A stretch of 64,000 nucleotides of DNA from positions 1 through 64,000 of the forward strand of contig NZ_JAFRNB010000135.1 in NCBI RefSeq assembly GCF_017430385.1, given 5' to 3'. The notes beneath the pieces are model-generated. The model saw only the letters and a list, made by a program, of their open reading frames with translations, ran no database searches and had not been told where the DNA came from. Of the stretch, positions 50,211 to 59,107 are shown one piece after another. How positions within the stretch are numbered: the first letter of the stretch is position 1; each line of letters opens with the position of its first letter. The stretch comes from Treponema sp. Lineage in GTDB: Bacteria; Spirochaetota; Spirochaetia; Treponematales; Treponemataceae. Made by a program: the position numbers and the translations under genes.

Positions 50211-51743
50211 TTAGCGTTTTGCGTTCCAATAAGCTGCGTTCCAGCGAAGCTCATTGCGGATTTGAGGAATTGTCGTGTTCTTGTCGATCGCAACGCACTC
50301 GATTCCGACCATTTCAGCCCAGTCGCGGAGCTGTTCCGTTGAAATAATGTTACTAAATGCAGTGTGGTGTCCGCCGCCAGCCAAAATCCATGCTTCGGCA
50401 CTTGTCGCGAGGCTTGGATATGGTTTCCAGAGCATTCGTGCTACAGGGAGTTTTGGAAGTGGAGCTTCCGGTGGAATTACATTGATTTCGTTCACTACAC
50501 AGCGGAAACGGTTGCCCATGTCAACGACGGCAGCAACCAGGCCTTCACCTTCGAGAGTGTTGAATACCATTCGTGCTGGTGGCTCTTTGTCACCGATACC
50601 GAGGTGATGAACTTCGATTTTTGGCTTAGAAACAGCGATTTCCGGGTCAACCTCAAGCATGTGGCTTCCCATGTTCGCTTCTTTGCCTTTAACGAGATTG
50701 TATGTGTAATCTTCCATGAAAGCATTGCCTTTTTTGCCTTCGACAACCTGGCCTGCTGTCATTGCCTTGAATGTGCGGACGAGAGCCGAGGTCTTCCAGT
50801 CACCTTCTGCACCGAATCCGTAACCGTCAGCAAGCAATCTCTGGATTGCCAAGCCTGGAAGCTGCTTCATTCCGTGCAAGTCCTGGAAGTTTGTACAAAG
50901 TGCCTTTCCGTCATTGTCTTCGAGGAAGCGGCGGAGTGCGATTTCAATTTTAGCCTGTTCTTTAATCTGACCGATTACGAAATCTTTGTCGAATCCGTTT
51001 CCGCAGTCATAAACAATTTCGTATTTCTGATTGTATTCGTCGAAGAGAGCGTCAACATCACCCTGTTTGACTTCGTTCATGTAAGCAACCAAGTCACCGA
51101 TTCCGTAATATGGAACGCTCCAGCCGAATTTTATCATTGCCTCAACTTTGTCGCCGTCTGTTACAGCAACTTCTCGCATGTTGTCGCCAAAACGGAGCAC
51201 GCGCAATGTTTTTCCGTCTGCAACGGCACGGGCAACTCGCATCCAGTCAGAAATTCGTTTCTGTGTGTCTGGGTCTGCCCAGTGTCCGACGATTACTTTG
51301 CGTGGTAAATCCATGCGGCTTGTGATGAAGCCAAATTCTCGGTCTCCGTGTGCGCTCTGGTTCAAGTTCATGAAGTCCATGTCCATTGTTGCGTAAGGGA
51401 TTTCGACATTGAACTGAGTGTTGAGCTGCAAGAGTGGCTTTTTGTATGCGTTGAGGCCTGCAATCCACATTTTTGCCGGGCTGAAAGTGTGGCACCATAC
51501 GATTACGCCGGCACATTTGTCGCAAGCATTTGCTTCTTCCAAAGTCTGGTGAATTGAAGAAGGAGTGAGGAGGGTCGGCTTCCATACCAGCTGGCATGGG
51601 AATCCTGCCTTTGCGTTCAATTCCTCAACGATTTTTTTTGAATTTGCGGCAACCTGCTTTAAAGTTTCTTCGCCGTACAAATCCTGACTACCTGTTAAGA
51701 ACCAAAATTCATATCCTGATAAAGATTTTTCCAATGCGTTCAT
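50211..51743 (-). CDS. araA: L-arabinose isomerase
   Basis: The 510-residue protein opens with YEFWFLTGSQDLYGEETLKQV and has KAGFPCQLVWKP, GVIVWCHTFSPAKMWIAGL, the catalytic-region segments KTSALVRTFKAM and GSHMLEVDPEI, and a C-terminal 'EILAGGGHHTAFS'-type stretch (WILAGGGHHTAFSN). It isomerises L-arabinose to L-ribulose using Mn2+ held by two Glu and two His. The length fits the family (about 500). AAGGAG precedes the ATG. It lies between the kinase and araD in the operon. Confidence 0.97.
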   Translation of the reverse strand: MNALEKSLSGYEFWFLTGSQDLYGEETLKQVAANSKKIVEELNAKAGFPCQLVWKPTLLTPSSIHQTLEEANACDKCAGVIVWCHTFSPAKMWIAGLNAYKKPLLQLNTQFNVEIPYATMDMDFMNLNQSAHGDREFGFITSRMDLPRKVIVGHWADPDTQKRISDWMRVARAVADGKTLRVLRFGDNMREVAVTDGDKVEAMIKFGWSVPYYGIGDLVAYMNEVKQGDVDALFDEYNQKYEIVYDCGNGFDKDFVIGQIKEQAKIEIALRRFLEDNDGKALCTNFQDLHGMKQLPGLAIQRLLADGYGFGAEGDWKTSALVRTFKAMTAGQVVEGKKGNAFMEDYTYNLVKGKEANMGSHMLEVDPEIAVSKPKIEVHHLGIGDKEPPARMVFNTLEGEGLVAAVVDMGNRFRCVVNEINVIPPEAPLPKLPVARMLWKPYPSLATSAEAWILAGGGHHTAFSNIISTEQLRDWAEMVGIECVAIDKNTTIPQIRNELRWNAAYWNAKR

Positions 51744-51770
51744 TTTTGTCTCCTTATGTATGTGCGTTTT

Positions 51771-53372
51771 TTACTCGATATTTTCGATTGCAGCTTTTTC
51801 GATTGCAAGGCCTTTTGTGTAGCGCGCGAAGAATTCGTTGAATCCGTCAACATCTTCCTTTTTTGCTTCGACCGTTGTTTTTTTGCTTGTCTTGAATACA
51901 CTTTCGTTGAGCCAAACATCGAGTGGCTTTCCGTTTGCGTTTACGAGATAGCTTGCAAGAACTGCCATTCCCCATGGACCGCCTTCACCTGCTGTCTCAA
52001 GAGCAGAAACTGGTGTGTGCAGTGCGGCTGACATGATTGTGAGGCCTGTTTCGGCTGTCTTAAAGAATCCGCCGTGACCTGTGAGACTGTCGATTTTGAC
52101 ATTTTCTTTGTCAAAAAGGATGTCCATGCCGCATCGGAGCGCACCAAGAGCCGTGAAAAGCTGTGCGCGGATGAAATTTGCCATGGTGAAATTTGCGTGC
52201 TGAGTGCGGACGAAAAGCGGACGGCCTTCCGTGAGGCCTGTGATGCTTTCGCCAGAAAGATAGTTGAACGGAAGCAATCCGCCGCAGTCTTTGTCGCCAG
52301 TGAGAGCTGATTTGAGCAATGTGCCGTAAAGCTTGCCTTTATCAACCTGGCAACCGGTTGCCTTGATAACTTCATCGAACAGATTTACCCAATGATCAAA
52401 TTCTCCCATGCAGTTGTTTGCGTGAGCCATTGCAACGAGAGCACCATCCGGGGTTGTGACCAAATCAATGAGTCCGTTGTAAGCTTTGCTCAAGTCTTTT
52501 TCGAGAACGACCATTGCAAAGACCGAAGTTCCTGCCGAGACATTGCCAGTGCGTTTTGCGACAGCGTTTGTGGCAATCATTCCAGTTCCCGCGTCACCTT
52601 CTGGCGGGGCAAGACGAGTGCCTGATTCAAGCTCGCCTGTCGGGTCGAGGATTTTTGCTCCTTCGGCGGTCAAAGTTCCTGCATCTTCACCGGCAAGAAG
52701 CACTTTCGGAAGAATTTCTTCGAGTTTCCAGGAGAATTTTTTATCTGCGATGAGATTGTCGAATTTTGCGATGAAATCTTTGTTGTAGTTCTTTGTGGCT
52801 GTGTCAATCGGGAACATTCCGCTGGCATCACCAATTCCAAGCACTTTCTGGCCTGTGAGCTTCCAGTGAATGAAACCTGCGAGGGTTGTGAAGAATGCAA
52901 CATCTTTTACATGCGGCTCGTTGTTCAAAATTGCCTGATAAAGATGTGAAATGCTCCATCGTTCTGGAATCGGGTAGCCGAAAAGTGCAGAAAGTTTTTC
53001 TGAAGCGGCTCCTGTGATTGTGTTTCGCCATGTTCTGAACGGAACCAGAAGATTGCCGTTTTTGTCAAAAGCAAGATAGCCGTGCATCATAGCTGAGAAG
53101 CCGAGAGCACGAATTTTTTTGAGCGCAATTCCGTATTTTTCTTTTACATCGCGCTTTAAATCTGCATAAGCCGATTGAAGGCCTGTGATGATTTCTTCCT
53201 GTGAATAAGTCCAGATGCCATCGATGAGGGAGTTTTCCCAAGTGTGGCTTCCCTGAGCAGCAGGTGCGTTGGTCGAATCAATAAGAACAGCCTTGATTCG
53301 CGTTGAGCCGAATTCGATACCGACAATAGCGTTACCGGATTCGATGAGTTTTTTGACTTCTTCCGTTGTCAA
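51771..53372 (-). CDS. araB: FGGY sugar kinase, ribulokinase by context (TTG start)
   Basis: A TTG at 53372 is the likely start: AAGGAG lies nine bases before it, while a longer reading from 53420 overlaps the previous gene. The product has about 533 residues. FGGY features include IVGIEFGSTRIKAVLID (N-terminal phosphate loop), GFSAMMHGYLAFD, WRNTITGAASEKL, GDAGTGMIATN and ALETAGEGGPWGMAVLASYL (ATP-binding region). It phosphorylates a ketose, most likely L-ribulose, given araA and araD downstream. It is of the xylulokinase-like araB form rather than the E. coli AraB form. A xylulokinase function cannot be excluded. Confidence 0.85.
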   Translation of the reverse strand: MTTEEVKKLIESGNAIVGIEFGSTRIKAVLIDSTNAPAAQGSHTWENSLIDGIWTYSQEEIITGLQSAYADLKRDVKEKYGIALKKIRALGFSAMMHGYLAFDKNGNLLVPFRTWRNTITGAASEKLSALFGYPIPERWSISHLYQAILNNEPHVKDVAFFTTLAGFIHWKLTGQKVLGIGDASGMFPIDTATKNYNKDFIAKFDNLIADKKFSWKLEEILPKVLLAGEDAGTLTAEGAKILDPTGELESGTRLAPPEGDAGTGMIATNAVAKRTGNVSAGTSVFAMVVLEKDLSKAYNGLIDLVTTPDGALVAMAHANNCMGEFDHWVNLFDEVIKATGCQVDKGKLYGTLLKSALTGDKDCGGLLPFNYLSGESITGLTEGRPLFVRTQHANFTMANFIRAQLFTALGALRCGMDILFDKENVKIDSLTGHGGFFKTAETGLTIMSAALHTPVSALETAGEGGPWGMAVLASYLVNANGKPLDVWLNESVFKTSKKTTVEAKKEDVDGFNEFFARYTKGLAIEKAAIENIE

Positions 53373-53391
53373 TTTTTTAATCTCCTTTTTT

Positions 53392-54885
53392 TTATTTTTT
53401 GACTTTAAATCTAAGTACATTCCAAGATGCGGATTTTAAAGTCACAGCATAGATACTATTTTCACTCTGAATTGGCGAAATTGCAACTGTTTTTACAGCA
53501 TCTGGTGATTCAAGCGAATTTTTTGCGTTCAAATCACTTCCGCTCAATTCTGTTCTCAAAATCATCTCTGTTTTTCCGAATGAAGAAAGGTCGATTTCAG
53601 TTTCAGAAGATTCATTCTTGTTTGTATTGAGTGCAAAAACGGTCACTTCATCATTTTCTTCATTATATATAGTGCTGAAAATTGCAGCCGGAACTTCTCC
53701 ATAAGCTTCGGTTATTTTGTTTTCGGTTCGGACTATCGGCATGAGGACAGTTCCGCGGCCATAAACAGAAATATCCCGGAACGGAAAGTAAATTGACTGC
53801 TTGTATGCGCCTTTTCCCGGCTCGGTGAAGACAGGTGCGATGACATTTACAAGCTGAGCAAGGCAAGCGACTTTCACTCGGTCTGCGTGATTGAGAAGTG
53901 TGATTGCCATGCCGCTGAATGCGAGCGCATCAAGAAGAGAGTAGTGGTCTTCAAGGATTCTTGGGGCTTGTGTCCACGGATGAGGCTCCATCTTGCTCTG
54001 ATACCAGATGTTCCATTCGTCAAAGGAAAGCATCATCTCTTTTTTGCTTCGTTTGAGTGCTTTTACATAGTCACAGGTTGCGACACTTGTTTTGATGAAC
54101 TGTTCCATGTCATAGAAAGAGGCGAGGAAGTCATCATCATTTCCGCGGTTTTCAAAATACCGGTGAATCGAAATATAATCAGCGAGGTCGTAAGTGTGCT
54201 CAAGAACGATTCTGTCCCATTCCGGGTATGTCGGCATTGAAGTTGATGCGCTTCCGCACACGATTGTCTGAATCCGCTCGTCAGTCCATTTCATCAGTTT
54301 GATTGTCTCGCGGGCTTTTTTGCCGTAATCAACTGCATCGAGATGACAGATTTGCCACGGTCCGTCCATTTCGTTTCCGATGCACCAATATTTGATGTCA
54401 TGCGGCTCTTTGTGTCCGTTTTTGATTCTGAGGTCGCTCCATGCCGTTCCGCTCGGATAATTGCAGTATTCAACCATGTCGGCGGCATCCTGCGGGGTTC
54501 CTGTTCCCATGTTGACGGCGGCCATTACTTCTGTACCGGCTTTTTTTGCCCAGTCAGCGAATTCATCGATTCCAATCTGATTTGTTTCGATTGTGTGCCA
54601 TGCCCGGTCAAGTCGGACTGGCCGGCTTTCTCGTGGCCCGATTCCGTCCTTCCAGTTGTAGCCCGAAAGAAAGTTGCCGCCCGGATAGCGAACCAAGCCT
54701 ACGCGCAAATCTTTGACAAGCTCGATTACATCTTTTCGGAATCCCTGCTCATCAGCAGTTTTGTGCCCTGGTTCATAAATTCCTGTGTAAACGGCACGAC
54801 CCAAATGCTCAATGAACGAGCTGAAAAGTTTGTCATCGACCTGACCATTTGTAAATTCCTTTACGATTGTAACTTTTGTGTTCAT
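53392..54885 (-). CDS. abfA: intracellular GH51 alpha-L-arabinofuranosidase
   Basis: This 497-residue GH51 enzyme has no signal peptide. Glu172 in WCIGNEMDGPW is the acid/base and Glu290 in LSFDEWNIWY the nucleophile. Other family segments are RYPGGNFLSGYNWKDGIGP, AVNMGTGTPQDAADMVEYCN and TTLNHADRVKVACLAQLVN-like (ITLLNHADRVKVACLAQLVNVIAP). It removes terminal alpha-L-arabinofuranose from imported arabino-oligosaccharides. AGGGG precedes the ATG. It is second in the operon, ten bases after the first GH51 and overlapping nothing; the kinase follows. It is more like Clostridium/Bacillus AbfA than the paralogue at 54895, so the two may prefer different linkages. Confidence 0.95.
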   Translation of the reverse strand: MNTKVTIVKEFTNGQVDDKLFSSFIEHLGRAVYTGIYEPGHKTADEQGFRKDVIELVKDLRVGLVRYPGGNFLSGYNWKDGIGPRESRPVRLDRAWHTIETNQIGIDEFADWAKKAGTEVMAAVNMGTGTPQDAADMVEYCNYPSGTAWSDLRIKNGHKEPHDIKYWCIGNEMDGPWQICHLDAVDYGKKARETIKLMKWTDERIQTIVCGSASTSMPTYPEWDRIVLEHTYDLADYISIHRYFENRGNDDDFLASFYDMEQFIKTSVATCDYVKALKRSKKEMMLSFDEWNIWYQSKMEPHPWTQAPRILEDHYSLLDALAFSGMAITLLNHADRVKVACLAQLVNVIAPVFTEPGKGAYKQSIYFPFRDISVYGRGTVLMPIVRTENKITEAYGEVPAAIFSTIYNEENDEVTVFALNTNKNESSETEIDLSSFGKTEMILRTELSGSDLNAKNSLESPDAVKTVAISPIQSENSIYAVTLKSASWNVLRFKVKK

Positions 54886-54894
54886 AAAATACCC

Positions 54895-56451
54895 CTATGC
54901 AAGCACCGTGATTGCTGCAACTGAATATGCCCCAAGATTGATTGAAACGGTTTGTTTGTCAATTATTTTTACGGAAAGTGATTTTTCTGTTACAGCATCT
55001 CCGTTTTCAAAGCTGTTGATTGTGTCCATTTTTTCGCCAGTGACGACTGTTGCCGTTGCCGATTTGATTGCACCTTCAAGATGAGCAAAACTGATTTCGA
55101 TTTCTTTTGAGGTTTCTGCGTCAACATTTGCAACTGTAACGAGATATTGCTTTTTGGCTCCAGATTTTGAATCAGCATCCTTTTCTGAGGCCGAAACGCT
55201 AAGACCTGGGACAATTACATCTTCTTTTGCACTGACTCCGCGAAGACTTGCGTTGTAGTCAGGAACATCATTTACACCGCAGTAAGAATATGCTGCGCTT
55301 GTTCCGAGCAATGTCGCGCCCTGATGACCTTTGTACTGATGAAGGACATGCCATGTCGGTGTGAGGACGATTTTGTCTCCCTGAGTAAGAACCGGTGACT
55401 GCAGGACATTGACGGCCTGAGCAAGATTTGCCACGCGCACGCGGTCAGAGTGATTATTGAAGATATTGAGCGTGATTCCGGCCACAAGAGCATCACAAAC
55501 AGAATTGTCCTGTTCCAAAAATCCGGGATTTGTGCCTTCTTTGGGAGCGAACCAGTTGCCCCATTCATCAACGACCATGGCGACCCGTTTTGCAGGATCA
55601 TATTTGTCCATGATTTCGCTGTGACGACGGATAAGTTCATCCATTCGGAAAGCATTGCGCATGATGCGGTACCAGCCTTCTTTTGTGAAACCTGTGGCAG
55701 ACTTCTTTTCTTCCCAGCGATATTCATAAGTGTAATAGTGGAGGGAAAGACCGTCCATGAGCCAATGGGCATTTTCCATGAGAACTTTCGTCCAGTTGTA
55801 ATCATCGACATTTGCACCGCCCGCAATCTTGAAGATTTTATTTTCGCCGTACTGACGGACAAAAGTTTGATAGCGGCGATATTGGTCTGCATAAAATTCG
55901 GGCCTCATGTTTCCGCCGCCGCCCCAGTTTTCGTTTCCGACACCGAAGTAATCCAGTTTCCACGGCTCTTTTCGGCCGTTTGCTTCGCGCAATTTTGACA
56001 TCGGGCTTTCACCGCTGAAAGTCATGTATTCAATCCATTCATCCATTTCCTGAACTGTTCCGCTTCCGACATTGCCGCAGATGTAAGGCTTGCAGCCGAG
56101 TTCGTCGCAGAGGCCGAAAAATTCGTGGGTTCCGAAAGAATTGTCTTCGGTGACTCCGCCCCAGTTTGTGTTTACCATGCGCTTTCGGTTTTCCTTGGGG
56201 CCGATTCCGTCTTTCCAGTGATATTCGTCCGCAAAAAGACCGCCCGGCCAGCGGAGGTTCGGAATGTCCAGCTCCTTGAAAGCTTCAACTACAGCCTTGT
56301 TGTATCCGTGGATGTTCGGAATGTCAGAATCTTTTCCGACCCAGAATCCGCCGTAAATGCAGCGGCCGAGGTGTTCCGAAAAATGACCGTAAATGTCGCG
56401 GCTGATTACAGATTTTTTGTTTTTTGTATCAACAATTATTGATTCTTTCAT
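54895..56451 (-). CDS. intracellular GH51 alpha-L-arabinofuranosidase, paralogue
   Basis: The start is at 56451, after AAGGAAAATT; longer readings run into the promoter. The product has 518 residues with no signal peptide. The acid/base is Glu174 in FGVGNENWGGGGNM and the nucleophile Glu296 in MVVDEWGNW. IYGHFSEHLGRCIYGGFWVG and LRWPGGLFADEYHWKDGIGP are typical of the GH51 branch that includes enzymes active on arabinan and arabinoxylan side chains. It is first in the operon GH51, GH51, kinase, araA, araD. The promoter lies at 56494-56522, with a regulon-type operator directly upstream of the -35. Confidence 0.95.
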   Translation of the reverse strand: MKESIIVDTKNKKSVISRDIYGHFSEHLGRCIYGGFWVGKDSDIPNIHGYNKAVVEAFKELDIPNLRWPGGLFADEYHWKDGIGPKENRKRMVNTNWGGVTEDNSFGTHEFFGLCDELGCKPYICGNVGSGTVQEMDEWIEYMTFSGESPMSKLREANGRKEPWKLDYFGVGNENWGGGGNMRPEFYADQYRRYQTFVRQYGENKIFKIAGGANVDDYNWTKVLMENAHWLMDGLSLHYYTYEYRWEEKKSATGFTKEGWYRIMRNAFRMDELIRRHSEIMDKYDPAKRVAMVVDEWGNWFAPKEGTNPGFLEQDNSVCDALVAGITLNIFNNHSDRVRVANLAQAVNVLQSPVLTQGDKIVLTPTWHVLHQYKGHQGATLLGTSAAYSYCGVNDVPDYNASLRGVSAKEDVIVPGLSVSASEKDADSKSGAKKQYLVTVANVDAETSKEIEISFAHLEGAIKSATATVVTGEKMDTINSFENGDAVTEKSLSVKIIDKQTVSINLGAYSVAAITVLA

Positions 56452-56493
56452 AATTTTCCTTTTAAAAACTCCGTTTTTTGTCTCTCTAAATCC

Positions 56494-56522
56494 ATAATAC
56501 AAGTGGTTTGTGGATTTTGCAA
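56494..56522 (-). promoter_or_regulatory. promoter of the arabinose operon
   Basis: On the minus strand, TTGCAA (56517-56522) and TATTAT (56494-56499) are 17 bp apart, 43 bases before the GH51 ATG. The operator-like motif at 56527-56545 begins five bases upstream of the -35. Confidence 0.7.
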
Positions 56523-56526
56523 GAGA

Positions 56527-56545
56527 ATATATCAAAAAAAGTTGA
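56527..56545. promoter_or_regulatory. arabinan-regulon operator candidate
   Basis: ATATATCAAAAAAAGTTGA matches the site at 62823-62841 (ATATATCAGAAAAAGTTGA) at 18 of 19 positions, and is a partial inverted repeat like that before the ArsR-type gene. It lies between the divergent arabinose operon and GH27 gene, so one bound protein could control both. Confidence 0.55.
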
Positions 56546-56575
56546 AAAAAATCAGAAATTCCCGATAGAAAAAGA

Positions 56576-56604
56576 TTGCGAATCAACTTTGCCCGTGCTA
56601 GAAT
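56576..56604 (+). promoter_or_regulatory. promoter of the GH27 gene, probably leaderless
   Basis: TTGCGA (56576-56581) and TAGAAT (56599-56604) are 17 bp apart. Six bases separate the -10 from the ATG at 56611, so transcription should begin at the start codon. No RBS is present. Confidence 0.6.
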
Positions 56605-56610
56605 TGAGTC

Positions 56611-57933
56611 ATGAAAAACAAGAACGATTTTGCACGCACGCCCCCCATGGGTTGGAACAGTTACGATTATTACAATACCGGCGTGACTGAGGAAGAAATC
56701 CGCAAAAACGCGGATTACATGGCGAAAAATTTGAAATCCTATGGTTGGGAATACATTGTCGTTGACATCCAGTGGTCAGACCCGAATGCGCTTGCCATGG
56801 TTCCAGAAGTGCAGTATGTGCCTTTCACACATCTTTGTCTGGACGGCTATTCAAGGCAGATTCCAGATTCTGTCCGCTTTCCTTCAAGTTCCGGCGGCAG
56901 GGGATTCAAGCCTCTTGCGGATTATGTACACTCGCTCGGACTCAAATTCGGAATTCACATTATGCGTGGAATCCCTCGGTTTTGCGCTCACAACCACACG
57001 AAAATCTTGGGAACGAATGTCACCGCAGACAAAATCGCAAATCCGTTCAGCGTGAGCAAATGGAACGGCGATATGTACGGCGTGGATATGACAAAAGAAG
57101 GTGCGCAGGAATATTATGACAGCATTTTTGCCCTTTATGCCGAATGGGGCGTTGATTTTGTGAAGGTCGATGACATCTGCAACACGAACATGTATCCGCA
57201 AAATCCGTATTCAGCCGAAAAAGAAATCGAGGCGATTGCAAAGGCGATTGAGAGAAGCGGGCGAGACATTGTTTTGAGCCTAAGTCCGGGGCCTGCCGTA
57301 ATCGAAAAAGCCTGGCACTTACGAAAATTCGCGAATATGTGGCGGATTACCGATGATTTTTGGGATGAGTGGCGGCTTTTAAAGGCGATGTTCGAGCGGT
57401 GCGAAATGTGGCAGCGACAGGTGAGCGAAGGGTGCTGGCCTGACTGCGACATGCTTCCTGTTGGTATGCTCGGAAAGGGCTTTGCCTGTGAGCGAAAAAC
57501 CCGATTCACTGAAGATGAGCAGAAGACGATGATGACGCTCTGGTGCATCTTTAAAAGCCCGCTGATGATTGGCGCGGAACTGACTCTTCTTGATGATTGG
57601 ACGAAATCTCTTCTTACAAATGAGGAAGTGCTGTCAGTTTTAAAAGGGGGCAGAAAAGCGGAGCAAATCCGCCGTACGGAAAGTGATTGCGTGTGGAAAA
57701 GCTCAGGTTCTGATTCTGATTCGGTTTATGTTGCCCTTTTCAATTTTCGTGACGAGGAAGGGAAGGTGAGCGTAAGCGGCATGGAGCTGGGGCTTTGCGA
57801 AAAAGTGCACGCTGTCAGGGATTTGTGGAAAAATTGTGACCAAAAAGAAAAAATGAGCGGAAATGGCACGATTTGTTGTGTCATTCCTGCTCATGGAACG
57901 GTTTTGCTTTGTTTGAAGTGCCAGGCTATGTAG
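56611..57933 (+). CDS. GH27 enzyme, possibly beta-L-arabinopyranosidase
   Basis: The 440-residue GH27 enzyme has no signal peptide: TPPMGWNSYDYY, YIVVDIQW, LKFGIHIMRGIPR, DFVKVDDIC (nucleophile Asp187) and MWRITDDFWDEW (acid/base Asp near residue 248). Most alpha-galactosidases have DD in the 'VVDDCW' loop, where the second Asp holds the galactose O6. Here the pair is Asp52-Ile53. As I recall, a hydrophobic residue at this place marks GH27 beta-L-arabinopyranosidases, whose substrate lacks C6. The arabinose operon directly opposite supports that reading. Alpha-galactosidase remains possible. The transcript is probably leaderless. Confidence 0.85.
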   Translation: MKNKNDFARTPPMGWNSYDYYNTGVTEEEIRKNADYMAKNLKSYGWEYIVVDIQWSDPNALAMVPEVQYVPFTHLCLDGYSRQIPDSVRFPSSSGGRGFKPLADYVHSLGLKFGIHIMRGIPRFCAHNHTKILGTNVTADKIANPFSVSKWNGDMYGVDMTKEGAQEYYDSIFALYAEWGVDFVKVDDICNTNMYPQNPYSAEKEIEAIAKAIERSGRDIVLSLSPGPAVIEKAWHLRKFANMWRITDDFWDEWRLLKAMFERCEMWQRQVSEGCWPDCDMLPVGMLGKGFACERKTRFTEDEQKTMMTLWCIFKSPLMIGAELTLLDDWTKSLLTNEEVLSVLKGGRKAEQIRRTESDCVWKSSGSDSDSVYVALFNFRDEEGKVSVSGMELGLCEKVHAVRDLWKNCDQKEKMSGNGTICCVIPAHGTVLLCLKCQAM

Positions 57934-58018
57934 CCGTGGCGAAGCCAGTGACCGCAACGAAGTGAGGACACCGAGCGTGAGCGAGCGGCGGAACAGCCGA
58001 CCCGCAGGGTGGCACCCT
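57931..58018. repeat. GC-rich spacer repeat
   Basis: A GC-rich block with GAGCGTGAGCGAGCGG, GGCGGAACAGCCG and GTGGCGAAGCCAGTGACC overlaps the end of the GH27 gene by three bases and abuts the stop of the regulator gene. It shares words and layout with the repeat at 35131-35222. It may double as a terminator through its GC stems. Confidence 0.5.
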
Positions 58019-58023
58019 AAAAA

Positions 58024-58947
58024 TTAATAATATGCCCTGAGAATGATTCCCTGATCGTAGTTGCCGAAGCCTTTGCCGAAGATGTTCATTCCGCCCAAGT
58101 GTTCCGCCGTTTCTTTTACGCCGAGCCGCACGCGGATTGAATGATGCTCCTGAAGTTTTAAATCGGCAAGCGTTACATTGGAAAGTTTTTCGCCGTCAAC
58201 GAAACTGCCTTCGTTTGTGACCGAAAAATGCTTTAAAAGACCGTACTGGCTTCCTTCGAGCTTCCACCAGGCTGGAGTGTATTTGCCGCGCTTGTCACCG
58301 TAGTCGCCGGGGCAAGTCCATGTGCCGATTTCGATGCGGTTAATCCAGATTGTGATGTCGCTTGGCCAGTCAGGATTTGTACCCGGTGTTTCAGAAGAAA
58401 GTTCCGCGCTGACTTCAAGTTTTGTGAGGTTCCGCTTGTCGTACATCGTGTTGTTCGGGAATTTGTATTCGACGGAGCCTGAATTGCACCAGATTAAGCC
58501 TGCCTTCATGCGGTCAGGATTGAGGAATGCGTTAGGCATGTCGAGCTGCCCGATGATTTTTTCGGTTGAGCAGAGTCCGCATGGTGCCGTGACCTGACAA
58601 TCCGTGAAAATTCCGAGAGGCATTTCGATTTCCATGCAGCTGTCTTCCTGTGCCTTTGAGTCATCGAACTGAATGAGGATTTCGTGAAAAGCCGGCTGAC
58701 AGAGTTTTTGCGTGCCTTTTCGCGCCTTAATGCTTTGGGTTTCGATAAGTCCTGCTTCTTCAAGAATGGAAATATGAGTTGCGACAGTTGACTGAGGAAA
58801 ATTAAGCAGCTCCGCGATTTCGTTGATGTTCAGAGGTTTTTCTTTAATCAGAGAAAGAATCTGAATGCGAGGTTCTGATGCAAGAGCCTTTAATTTTGCA
58901 ATATCTTCCAGTGGTTTAATGATAAGTACAGATTTTTCACTTTCCAT
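58024..58947 (-). CDS. ArsR-type regulator with C-terminal sensor domain
   Basis: The product has 307 residues. Residues about 15-90 are a winged helix of the ArsR kind: 'IAKLKALASEPRIQILSLIKEKPLNINEIAELLNFPQSTVATHISILEEAGLIETQ'. The C-terminal 200 residues are beta-rich with aromatic clusters (TIWINRIEIGTWTCPGDYGDKRGKYTPAWWKLEGSQYG) and look like a carbohydrate- or ligand-binding sandwich. Two Cys (TAPCGLC) could bind metal or be structural. It lies among arabinofuranosidase genes, and a perfect inverted repeat (58987-59008) overlaps its own promoter region. I infer a local arabinan/arabinose regulator. The exact ligand is unknown. Confidence 0.8.
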   Translation of the reverse strand: MESEKSVLIIKPLEDIAKLKALASEPRIQILSLIKEKPLNINEIAELLNFPQSTVATHISILEEAGLIETQSIKARKGTQKLCQPAFHEILIQFDDSKAQEDSCMEIEMPLGIFTDCQVTAPCGLCSTEKIIGQLDMPNAFLNPDRMKAGLIWCNSGSVEYKFPNNTMYDKRNLTKLEVSAELSSETPGTNPDWPSDITIWINRIEIGTWTCPGDYGDKRGKYTPAWWKLEGSQYGLLKHFSVTNEGSFVDGEKLSNVTLADLKLQEHHSIRVRLGVKETAEHLGGMNIFGKGFGNYDQGIILRAYY

Positions 58948-58986
58948 AAGTTGCCTTTTTTTAATGTAAAATAAAGTTTACTTAAT

Positions 58987-59008
58987 TATATCAACTTTTC
59001 TTGATATA
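58987..59008. promoter_or_regulatory. perfect inverted repeat, operator of the ArsR-type gene
   Basis: TATATCAA-N6-TTGATATA, 40 bases upstream of the regulator's ATG. The right half read on the minus strand forms a TTGATA -35-like box, so binding would probably shut off its own promoter. Confidence 0.65.
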
Positions 59009-59047
59009 GTACAGAAAAAAAAATAAAAAATTTATTGAAAAAAAATT

Positions 59048-59101
59048 AAAAGAATGTCCAAATCTTAAAATAATCTTTTAATAAGACCTGAACATTCTTT
59101 T
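59048..59101. terminator. bidirectional hairpin after the secreted GH51 gene
   Basis: AAAAGAATGT (59048-59057) pairs with ACATTCTTTT (59092-59101), with an inner TCTTA/TAAGA stem. It lies between the GH51 stop and the regulator's promoter. Confidence 0.7.
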
Positions 59102-59107
59102 CAGGAG

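Noticed and set aside
50364-51308. 314-codon frame antisense to araA
   Set aside because: araA is complete and conserved on the other strand; the frame is a codon-bias shadow.
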